Shown here: piece after piece, positions 7,342 to 16,300 of the stretch | How the letters are laid out: the number at the start of each line of letters is the position of its first letter | Position numbering within the stretch: position 1 is the stretch's first letter | From: an uncultured Eubacteriales bacterium | Lineage (GTDB): Bacteria > Bacillota > Clostridia > Christensenellales > Borkfalkiaceae | Assembly: GCA_900556195.1 (NCBI GenBank) | Contig: USOJ01000002.1 | Location: 1 to 18,305 of the forward strand | Direction: 5' to 3' | Length of the DNA stretch: 18,305 nucleotides | Made by a program: the position numbers and the translations under genes | The notes under the pieces: generated by a model | What the model was told of the DNA's origin: nothing | Databases searched by the model: none | Seen by the model: only the letters and a program-made list of their open reading frames with translations

Positions 7342-8514
7342 ATGAAAGACAATAAAAAGACGTCGGATTATCTCACCATAAAAGAGAGCCGCGCGATAAT
7401 TAAATATAACGTAAAGCAAATGAAGTACTACGAGGCGCAAAAGCGTCGTAAACTCGCCCCCGCCGAATACACGGCGGAGATGGACGACGAAAACAACGTA
7501 GTAGAAATAGACGATTTGCATACGAGTTTCTTTACCGACCGCGGAACAGTCAAATCCGTCAACGGCGTATCTTTCGCGATACCTAAAAATAAGATAGTTG
7601 GCGTGGTAGGCGAGTCCGGTTGCGGCAAAAGCGTTACTTCGCTTTCGATAATGCAACTCGTACAGGCTCCGCAAGGTCAGGTTACGGGCGGACAGATAAG
7701 ATTCAACGTTGAAGAACTCGGATATTCCGAAAACGGCAAAAAATACGGCTACGACATAGCCAAAATGCCGACCGAAGCGATGCATAAAATTCGCGGCAAG
7801 GATATCACGATGATATTTCAAGAACCCATGACGAGTCTTAACCCCGTATTTACTATCGGCTACCAACTCGACGAGGTTTCGTTCCTGCACAAGCCCGAAC
7901 TCAATAAAGAGCAGGTTAAGGAATATAGTATAGAAATGCTCAAAAAAGTCGGTATTTCTATGCCGGAAAGGTTTTATTCCGCCTATCCGCACGAATTGTC
8001 GGGCGGCATGCGCCAAAGGGTAATGATAGCGATGGCGCTTGCGGGTAACCCGAAACTTATCATAGCGGACGAACCGACGACCGCACTCGACGTTACCATT
8101 CAGGCGCAGATTCTCGAACTTCTAAAAGACCTGCAACGCTCGCAGGGGTGTTCGATAATGCTTATTACCCACGACCTCGGCGTTATAGCCGAAATGGCGG
8201 ACGAAGTAGTCGTTATGTACGCGGGCAAGGTAATCGAAAGAGGAAGCGCGAAAGAAATATTCAAAAATCCTCTGCACCCGTATACTATGGGACTTCAGAA
8301 GAGTAAACCGCTCATTACGTCGAACGCCGACGAGCCGCTTTATTCTATCCCCGGTCAGGTGCCGAATCCTATAAACCTCCCGGATAACTGTTATTTCAAA
8401 AACAGATGTACGCGTTGCGTTTGCGCGTGCGACGGCGAATATCCGCAGGAAATAAAAATCAACGACGAGCATTACGTTTCCTGCCATTTATACGAGGGCA
8501 AAAAAGATGTTTAA
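7342..8514 (+). CDS. oppD: Peptide ABC transporter ATP-binding protein, OppD/DppD type
   Basis: This is one of the two ATPase subunits that power peptide import. AAAAGGA (7327-7333) precedes ATG 7342. Motifs are complete: Walker A GESGCGKS at 90-97, the Q-loop FQEPMTSLNP, ABC signature LSGGMRQR at 219-226, Walker B LIIADE at 239-244 followed by PTTALDVTIQ, and the switch His in LITHD. The C-terminal oligopeptide-transporter domain carries the four conserved cysteines (350, 356, 363, 381) that bind an iron-sulfur cluster in characterised relatives. Cys359 and Cys361 are two extra cysteines in the same loop, making a C-x2-C-x-C-x-C cluster. About 50 residues precede the ATPase fold, a longer N-terminal tail than usual. 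The gene overlaps oppF by 8 bp (8507-8514). Confidence 0.96.
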   Translation: MKDNKKTSDYLTIKESRAIIKYNVKQMKYYEAQKRRKLAPAEYTAEMDDENNVVEIDDLHTSFFTDRGTVKSVNGVSFAIPKNKIVGVVGESGCGKSVTSLSIMQLVQAPQGQVTGGQIRFNVEELGYSENGKKYGYDIAKMPTEAMHKIRGKDITMIFQEPMTSLNPVFTIGYQLDEVSFLHKPELNKEQVKEYSIEMLKKVGISMPERFYSAYPHELSGGMRQRVMIAMALAGNPKLIIADEPTTALDVTIQAQILELLKDLQRSQGCSIMLITHDLGVIAEMADEVVVMYAGKVIERGSAKEIFKNPLHPYTMGLQKSKPLITSNADEPLYSIPGQVPNPINLPDNCYFKNRCTRCVCACDGEYPQEIKINDEHYVSCHLYEGKKDV

Positions 8515-9748
8515 GTTTAAGAAAAAAGAAGTCGAAACCGAAATCGGGCAGACGATCGAAGAAAATACGATCGAAACCGATTCCGACGAAGTCGCGACTT
8601 CGCCCGACGATATACTCGTAGTCGAAAATCTTAAAAAATATTTCCCGATAAAAACTTCCGTTTTCGGTAAGCCGCTCGTATATCTTAAAGCGGTCGATAA
8701 CGTAAGTTTCAAGGTAAAACGCGGAACGACGATAGGTATAGTAGGCGAATCGGGTTGCGGTAAAACCACGCTCGGCAGAACCATACTTAAATTGTACGAC
8801 TCCGACGGCGGAAAAATTTATTTCGACGGACACGACATAACCAAACTCAAAAAATCGGGTATGAGAAAATATCGCACCGATATGCAACTCATATTTCAGG
8901 ATCCGTATTCCTCGCTGCCGCCGAGAATGACCGTCGGCAACATTATTTCGGAAGCGGTTAAAGTTCATAAAATCGTACCTAAAAACGAAGTGCACGATTA
9001 CGTTATGGACGTAATGAAAAAATGCGGACTTCAACCGCAGTATTACGATCGTTACCCGCACGAATTTTCGGGCGGTCAACGTCAGAGAATCTGTATCGCA
9101 AGGGCGCTTGCGGTCAACCCTAAACTCGTAATCTGCGACGAACCCGTTTCCGCGCTCGATGTTTCCATTCAGGCGCAAATCATAAACTTGCTTAAAGACC
9201 TGCAAAACACTATGGGATTGACCTACGTGTTTATTTCGCACGATTTGTCGGTAGTCAAGTATATAACCGACCAGATTCTCGTTATGTACCTCGGCAATAT
9301 GATGGAACTCGGCGAAACGGACGCTATTTTCGATAACCCCATGCACCCGTACACGAAGGCGTTGTTTTCCGCCGTACCCGTACCCGATCCCGAAGTCAAA
9401 ATGAACAGGATTATACTCGCAGGCGATATTCCTTCGCCCGCAAATCCGCCGAAAGGCTGTAAGTTCCATACCCGCTGTTCGGAGTGTATGAACGTCTGTA
9501 AGTTCAAAGACCCCGCGTACAACGAAGTATCGGAAGGTCATTTCGTCGCCTGCCACCTTTACGATAAAGAGATCATGGCAAATCTTGCCGCTTACGACGA
9601 AGAATGGGAACGTATTCAGGAAGAAGAAAGAAGAATCGCCGAGGAAAAAGCGAACAAAAAGTTACGCAATAAGGCGAAAAACGCAATAAACGACAAAATA
9701 GCCGACGGAGAGAACGAACACGATGCCGAAGACGAACCGAGCGCGTAA
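8507..9748 (+). CDS. oppF: Peptide ABC transporter ATP-binding protein, OppF/DppF type, with charged C-terminal tail
   Basis: This is the partner ATPase of OppD. ATG 8507 lies within the last codons of oppD. Walker A is GESGCGKT at 80-87, the Q-loop FQDPYSSLPPR is typical of OppF, the signature is FSGGQRQR at 187-194, and Walker B is LVICDE at 207-212 followed by PVSALDVSIQ. The switch His is in FISHD. The C-terminal cluster cysteines are 318, 324, 331 and 349, with an additional Cys327. After the normal family end (ACHLYDKE, about residue 355) a further 60 or so residues form a highly charged, probably helical or coiled tail (EEWERIQEEERRIAEEK, then a Lys/Arg run, then an acidic end). The first 35 or so residues are also charged and non-conserved in character. 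The last 26 bp overlap the next small gene. Confidence 0.96.
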   Translation: MFKFKKKEVETEIGQTIEENTIETDSDEVATSPDDILVVENLKKYFPIKTSVFGKPLVYLKAVDNVSFKVKRGTTIGIVGESGCGKTTLGRTILKLYDSDGGKIYFDGHDITKLKKSGMRKYRTDMQLIFQDPYSSLPPRMTVGNIISEAVKVHKIVPKNEVHDYVMDVMKKCGLQPQYYDRYPHEFSGGQRQRICIARALAVNPKLVICDEPVSALDVSIQAQIINLLKDLQNTMGLTYVFISHDLSVVKYITDQILVMYLGNMMELGETDAIFDNPMHPYTKALFSAVPVPDPEVKMNRIILAGDIPSPANPPKGCKFHTRCSECMNVCKFKDPAYNEVSEGHFVACHLYDKEIMANLAAYDEEWERIQEEERRIAEEKANKKLRNKAKNAINDKIADGENEHDAEDEPSA

Positions 9749-9983
9749 AAAGAAACCGAAAGTCGTTTATATCGAAGACGACGGCAGAACTCTTTACGAT
9801 ATGTCGGGGGTCGGTAACAATGTCGACAAGGTTAAAAAGGACGACGGCGTAAAACTTTCAAAAAAAGAAAAACGCGCCATGTTGAAGGCTGCGTTCCTGT
9901 ATTATTTGCCGAAATATCTGATAATTATCGGGTGTTTCGCGGTTGCCGCAGTGCTTGCCTGGATTTGGCTCAATAAGTATTAA
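9723..9983 (+). CDS. Small basic single-pass membrane protein at the end of the opp operon
   Basis: This 86-residue protein has no function I can name. Residues 1-13 are strongly basic (MPKTNRARKKKPK). A VVYIEDDGRTLYDMSGV block follows (about 14-30), then a Lys-rich linker, and one hydrophobic helix at about 58-83 ends almost at the C-terminus, so the bulk would face the cytoplasm. GGAGAG (9707-9712) lies about 10 bp upstream of ATG 9723, inside oppF, and the genes overlap by 26 bp, which argues for coupled translation. The IEDDGRT-YDMSGV block resembles, from memory, small uncharacterised proteins of Clostridia, so I believe the gene is real. It could be an assembly or stability partner of the transporter, or simply co-transcribed. 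It is the last gene before a strong terminator. Confidence 0.82.
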   Translation: MPKTNRARKKKPKVVYIEDDGRTLYDMSGVGNNVDKVKKDDGVKLSKKEKRAMLKAAFLYYLPKYLIIIGCFAVAAVLAWIWLNKY

Positions 9984-10020
9984 GCGGGCTTAAAAATCAA
10001 AATGAAATGTTTGTGAAATA

Positions 10021-10073
10021 AAAAAGCCGTCCGAAGCGAACGAGATAAAAAGTTCGCTTCGGACGGCTTTTTT
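10021..10073 (+). terminator. Strong (bidirectional-type) terminator of the opp operon
   Basis: A perfect 21-bp inverted repeat (10021-10041 with 10052-10072) with a 10-nt loop has an A-run on the left arm and a T-run on the right. The core is GCCGTCCGAAGCGAAC with its complement. It begins 37 bp after the stop at 9983 and closes the operon. Confidence 0.96.
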
Positions 10074-10124
10074 AATCATATTTTTATGCGAAAAGCAAAA
10101 AATATTTATAAATTATCCCGCATA

Positions 10125-10150
10125 TTTCTTATTTATAAGAAAAACTTATA
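10125..10150. repeat. Overlapping AT-rich inverted repeats upstream of the protease promoter
   Basis: TTCTTAT (10126-10132), TT, ATAAGAA (10135-10141) form one perfect dyad. TATAAG (10134-10139), AAAAA, CTTATA (10145-10150) form a second that overlaps it. The second is centred about 62 bp upstream of the -35 box at 10204. The 13-bp word TTATAAGAAAAAC here (10133-10145) is identical to 340-352, upstream of the opp promoter. This is a possible shared operator; function unproven. Confidence 0.42.
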
Positions 10151-10203
10151 TAAATCATAAACTGCCTTAAAGGATGGCGAGCGGCTTCAAACCTCGCTTT
10201 TTA

Positions 10204-10232
10204 TTGACTTTCGGCAAGATTTGCGCTATAAT
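10204..10232 (+). promoter_or_regulatory. Sigma-A type promoter for the giant protease gene
   Basis: TTGACT (10204-10209) and TATAAT (10227-10232) are spaced by exactly 17 bp, the same two hexamers and spacing as at 398-426. There is no TG extension here. The predicted start near 10239 gives a leader of about 88 nt. A weak GCGAG/CTCGC hairpin (10177-10197) followed by a T-run lies just upstream of the -35 box. The 343-bp gap 9984-10326 otherwise holds the opp terminator and the inverted repeats, with no gene. Confidence 0.87.
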
Positions 10233-10284
10233 GCATACTAGAATAATATATGTTCGTATAAATGAAAATTTATGCAATCCGATT

Positions 10285-10299
10285 GAATGACGTTCATTC
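10285..10299 (+). promoter_or_regulatory. Small leader hairpin upstream of the protease gene
   Basis: GAATGA (10285-10290), CGT, TCATTC (10294-10299) form a perfect 6-bp stem with a 3-nt loop in the predicted 5' leader, ending 27 bp before the ATG. It may stabilise the mRNA or serve as a protein-binding dyad. It is too small to be a riboswitch and leaves the AGGAGAG ribosome binding site (10317-10323) free. Confidence 0.35.
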
Positions 10300-10326
10300 G
10301 GAAACTATCAGATAAAAGGAGAGAAC

Positions 10327-13300
10327 ATGCGAATTAAAATCCTTTCCGTGTTGACGGCGATAATGCTTTCCGCCGTAACGCTCGGTACTACGGTCAAGGC
10401 AAGCGTTAAAAAAGACGGTTCGTCCGTAACGCCCTCGACCGCTATTACGCAGCCGACAGGTAACACGGGTTCAAGACAACAACTCGAAATTTTGCAAAGC
10501 GATTATAAGTTGACTCCCGAACAGGCTATGGACCGCATTAAGGCGGAATATCTTATCGAGAACAACGGCTACAACGACGACGACGAAGTCGTTCTGATAG
10601 TCGGGGTCGACGGCGACTCGCTTATCGAAGTTTACAATTACGGCGGAACGGGTGAAGACTCCGTCGCCGATTACGCCAACTCGTTTTCGGGCGTTATGCA
10701 GAGCCAAAAAATCGCGAGAACTCAAAAAAGCGTTCTTAACGCGTTAAAGAGCAAAAATCTCGTCGACAAGGTCGTGTATTCTTACGACGCCGCGCTTAAC
10801 GGTTTCGCTATTCAGACGACCTACGGCAATATTTCGGCAATCGAAAAGACCGACGGCGTAAAGTCGGTTGCGATATCCGAAACTTATAACAGAGCGAGCG
10901 TCGACACCGACGTTTCGAAAAACGAAGTAGAAATCGACCCTGATACGGGTATTTACCAACCCGAAAACATGCCCGTCGGCAAAGACGGCAAACCTTATTC
11001 GGGCAGAGGGACGACCGTCGCGATTCTCGACAGCGGTTTCGATATGAGCCACAGCGTGTTCAATAGTCCCGATTTCGATAAGTCCAATCTCGTTATGACC
11101 GCCTCTACGCTTACGCAGACGGACGAAAGCGGAAAGACTTTGCTTTCCAAACTCAACGCTGCGAAAATAACGAAAGGTCTTACCGCTTCGGAAGTGTGGT
11201 ACAGCGATAAAATTCCGTTCTCTTACGACTACGCGGATAAAGACGCCGACGTTTTCCCTTACGACAGCGAGCACGGCACGCACGTTGCGGGTATTATCGG
11301 CGGACACGACAGCGTTATCAAGGGTATTGCTCCCGACGCTCAACTTATCCTGATGAAGGTTTTCCCCGATTTAAGCACGGGCGGTAAGACGGAAGACATA
11401 CTTCTCGCTCTCGAGGACGCTATTTTGCTCAACGTAGACGCGATAAACATGTCGCTCGGTTCTTCCTGCGGCTTTACGAGAGAAGGCGATAAAGATCCCG
11501 ATAAAGAAAACATCAACGCCGTTTACGACCGTATCAACGAAAGCGGTATAAGCCTTATAACCGCCGCGAGCAACAGTTATTCGTCGAGTTTCGGCGGGGA
11601 ACAAGGCAACACCAACTTCGTTACCAACCCCGATTCGGGTACGGTAGGTTCGCCGTCGACGTACAAAGGCGCGCTTTCGGTCGCTTCGATAAGCGGTACG
11701 AGAAGCAGATACATCGTCGCGAACATGAACGGCAAAAAAACTTCGGGTCAGGTGTTCTTCTATAAAGAATCCTCCTCGATTTCCGCCGAAGAAAACGATT
11801 TCTATCAGGAACTCGTCGACAGCGGCGCGCTCGGCATAGAGAAAAACCTTAAAGACGGCGACGGAAAAACCGTAAAGGGTTACAGCGCGACGCTCGAATA
11901 CGTTACCGTTTCGGGTACGGGTAAAAACATTAACTTCAAAGACCTCGAAGACGGCGGTATTTCGATTGAAGGTAAAATCGTACTCGTAAGGCGCGGCGAC
12001 AACACCTTCGAAGAAAAAGCGCGTCTTGCCAAACGTTACGGGGCGGTTGCCTGCATTATTTACAATAACGTCGAAGGCGATATTTCGATGTCTATGGGTA
12101 AGACGGCGCACATTCCCACCGTATCTATATCCAAAGACGACGGCGAAAAACTCGCCAAAAAGAGAACGGGTACTATGACGATAAACTCGACCTATCTTGC
12201 AGGTCCGTTTATGTCCGACTTCTCGAGTTGGGGTCCTACGCCCTCGCTCGAACTTAAACCCGAAATCACCGCGCACGGCGGAAACATTTATTCCGCCGTT
12301 CCCGGCAGTTACGAAGAAGACGGTGAAAAGAAGTACAGATACGATCACTTGTCGGGTACTTCGATGGCTACGCCCAATCTTTGCGGCATAGTCGTATTGA
12401 TTCGCCAATATATAAAAGACACCTATCCCGATAAATCGGCAAGGGAAGTCAAGAACTTAGTAAATCAACTCATGATGTCCACCGCGGATATCGCGCTTAA
12501 CGAAGAGAATAACCCCTATTCTCCGAGAAAGCAGGGCGCGGGTCTTGCAAATTTCACAAAGACAGTAAACGCCAAGGCGTATATCACGGTTGACGGCAGC
12601 GACAGGACGAAACTCGAACTCGGCGACGATCCGACCCGCAAGGGCGTTTACACGATGAAGTTCAACGTCGAAAATCTTTCCGACGAGGCGTTGACTTACG
12701 ATTGTTCGCTGATCGGTATGACGGAAACGGTTTCGTCTTCCGACGATAAGCACGTTGCCGAAACGCCGTATATTCTTTCCAACAATATTAAGGTTACGGT
12801 AAACGGCAAAGCCGTCGGCAATAAGAAAGTTTCCGTACCCGCGAGCGGCAAAGCGGTAGTAGAAGTAACCTATACTTTGAATACCACCGATAAAAAATAT
12901 CTCAACGAGCATTTCGAAAACGGTATGTACGTCGAAGGATTCGTAAAACTTACGAGTTCTAAAAACGACGTGGTAAACCTTAACGTTCCCTTCCTTGCGT
13001 TTTACGGCGACTGGACGGAAGCGCCCATGTTCGATAAAACCTACTACGAAGTAGAATCGACGAAATACGACGCGTCGGTCGTAGACGACGATAAGATTAA
13101 AGCCGACTATTACGCGACCACTCCTTACGGTTCGTACTACTACAACTATATGATTCCGCTCGGAACGTATCTTTACTCCGACGCGAATATCCCCGCAACC
13201 GAAGAGCATATCTCTATTTCCGACTCGCTCGGTACGATAGACGGTATAAACACGGTGGCGGCAGGCTTACTTCGCGGGGCGAAAAAGATGACGTTCACCA

Positions 13301-16300
13301 TAACCGATAAGGTTACGGGAGAAGTCGTGTGGACGCGTATCGATTATAATGCGAATAAGGCGTTCAGTAACGGTGGAAGCCCCGTTCCTTACTACGAAGA
13401 ACTCAAAGTCAAACCGAGCGAAATAGGGCTCGTCAATAACAGACAATATAACTTCACCATGTCGGGCGAACTCGACTACGGCGACGGCGGAGTTTCCTCC
13501 AACAAGAGAAACTCTTACTCGTTCGACTTCTATCTCGATAACGAAGCACCCGTTCTTCGTAACGCCGAGTACGAAAAGGAGTACGACGACGATCTTAAAA
13601 AATGGCGTTATTATATGACGCTTACGATATACGATAACCACTACGCGATGTCGGTAACGCCGATAATCTTCAATTCGTCCTCGTCGTATACCGTTCTTTC
13701 AGAAGATCCTATTCCCGTACAGGGCGGCAGAGGCACGGATACGCAGGTTAATTTCGAAATAACCGATTATCTCGACGCTATATACAACGACGCTCTTATT
13801 CCCAACGCGCTTTGCTTCGCGATTGACGATTACGCGCTTAACACTAACTTGTACGTATGTCAATTGCCCGGCACGAAAGGCGAATTCAAATTCACCGATA
13901 ACGGCGAGGCGGCGGGCGAAGACCTTATAATCTTCAACGCTTACGAAAACGAACTCGTCGATTTGAAGCCTTACCTTTATACCGCCGATAAGACGGTAGG
14001 CGATAACAGAGAACGGGAAGAGTACCTCGCTCACCTTCAATGGATATCGTCCAACGAAAACGTATTCGAAGTAAAAGGCGGCGTAATCAAGACGAAGAAA
14101 GCGGGCAGAGCGACGATTACCGTAAGAGAGAGAATGGACGGCAAACAAGCCGTAATGATAATCGACGTAAAGAAAGGTTCTCGTCCGACTACGGATACTA
14201 CGTCCGGAGCGGTCAGCGCGCCCTTGCAAGCGTCGATCGAAAAACCCGCGAGCGGCGGTCTTGAAAGTCTTACTTTCAGCAGATTCAAAACTATCTACGC
14301 TTACGCCCGCGGCGCGCAGACGTCTGAAATAGGTACTACGGGGTCGACGAACTATCTCGTAAACAAACGCAAAGTAAGCATGTATCCCGGCGAAAAGATT
14401 CAACTTTTCTACGATCTTAAACCGTGGTACGTTGACGATAACTACGAACTCACGTATACGAGCAGTAACGAAAGCGCGGTAACCGTCGACAAAAACGGAA
14501 TCGTCGTGGCGGTATCCAACGGATCGGGAACGAGTACCGATTCGGCGGTTATAACGCTCGAAGCGCGCGATAAAGTTACGGGTTCGGTATCGTATATCTC
14601 GGCTACGCTTACGATAGAAGTGTTAAGCCCGTTCGTAATCGAAAACAGAACGCTCGTCGCGTATAAAGGCATGGGCGATAAAGACGGAAACGTCATAATT
14701 CCCGACGACGAAGGTATTTTGTATATCGGCGCGTACGCGTTCCCGCTGTACACGACGGACAATACCATAGAAGTCGACGAAGACGATTACGATAAAAACA
14801 AATTCCCCGGCGGAAACTCCGAAATCAAGAGAGTCGTTATCCCCGAAGGCGTTCTCGAAATTCAGAAATACGCTTTCTATAACTGTACCACTCTTAAAGA
14901 AGTCGTTCTTCCTAAAACTCTTCAATATATAAGAGAGTACGCTTTCAGCGGGGCGACTAAACTCGAAACTATTAAAACCCGCGTAACGGACGCAGGCGGT
15001 TTAAGCGAGGACGGCGAACTCGGCAAAGATACGATAGTTATCGGCGCGTACGCGTTCAACGGTTGCAGAAAACTCAAAAAGATAAACCTTTCGAGGATAA
15101 ACGCAATCGGTATCAGGGCGTTTCAGGGTTGTTCTTCGCTCACCGAAGTAAACGTTTCGACGCTTCGTAATTCGGGCAGAGAAATCTTCAAAGACTGTAC
15201 TTCGCTTAACAAAGTAACGATGAACGAACATACGAAACTTTCTTACGCTATGTTCGTCAATACGGGATTTACCGAAATCGAAGTATACGGAAAAGTTTCT
15301 ATTCCCGAATATTGTTTCGCAAACTGCCACAACCTTACGAAGGTAACTTTTAAGAATTCGCTTGAAAAAATCGACACGGGCGCGTTCTCGGGTTGCGAAA
15401 ACCTTACCGAAATTGTCTGCGGTAACGGAGTTACGATAAACGAAATCGGTCAGCAGGTATTCTATAACGATTCTTCGCTTGAAAGCGTTACGCTGCCGAA
15501 CGGAAACGTCGCGCTCGGCGCGTACGCCTTCTATAAGTGCTCGTCGCTTAAAAAAGTGGTATTCCAACCCAAGACCCAAATAACGAGTATGGGCGGTTCG
15601 GTATTCGCCGACACCAAATTCACGGTATACGACGCAAACAATAAAGCGGCTTTCGTCGTAGACGGAAACGAAAATTATAAGGTCGACGCGGCTAACCCCT
15701 CGTGGCTGTTGAGTAAAAACGGCGACGAAATAATAATAGGTATAGTTGCCGACGGAGACGGCGATATCGTTATCGATACCGACAAAATTTCGAAAATCGG
15801 CAGCGGCGCGTTTACGGGTCAGCCCGTTACTTCCGTAACCTTTACGGGCGGCGGAAATATCGAAATAGACGATTACGCGTTTATGGGCTGCTATTATCTG
15901 ACGAAAGTAATTCTTCCCGCTACCGACGGTCAGGCGGTTATCGGAGATTACGCTTTCGCGCAGGTCGGCAGAAAGATCGTGAATAATACCATAACGTATA
16001 ACGAAAACGGTTTCACGGTCGAAAATCTCGACAAAGTAAACGTGATAGGCGACTACGCGTTCTCTAATTCCAATCTTTCCGAAGCCGTTCTCGGCGACGG
16101 ACTCGTCGCGGGCGAAGGCGCGTTCTATTCTTCGCAAGTGGGAAAAGTAACGCTCGGCAAGGCGTCATCTTACGGACTCGGAGCGTTCCAGGCGTGCAAA
16201 AAACTCGAAACGGTTAAACTTCCCGACGGAAGCAAGATGAGCGACGACGAAAAGATTACGCTCGGTCAGGCAATGTTCGCCAACTGCGACAAACTTGGCG

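Noticed and set aside
8459..9556. A 365-codon open frame on the minus strand, opposite oppF
   Set aside because: It lies entirely within clear oppD/oppF coding sequence, has no recognisable domain, and its Arg/Phe/Val-rich composition is what the complement of GAC/GAA/TCG-rich coding DNA gives.
10177..10203. A second terminator just upstream of the protease promoter
   Set aside because: The stem is only 5 bp with an 11-nt loop, although a T-run follows. A strong terminator already lies at 10021-10073, so I note it only as a weak hairpin.
11371..12408. A 345-codon minus-strand frame, and similar long ones at 15001-16137, 12457-13209 and 13699-14403
   Set aside because: All are antisense to the uninterrupted protease frame with conserved motifs. 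They show the same mirror composition, and I saw no ribosome binding site or family motif.
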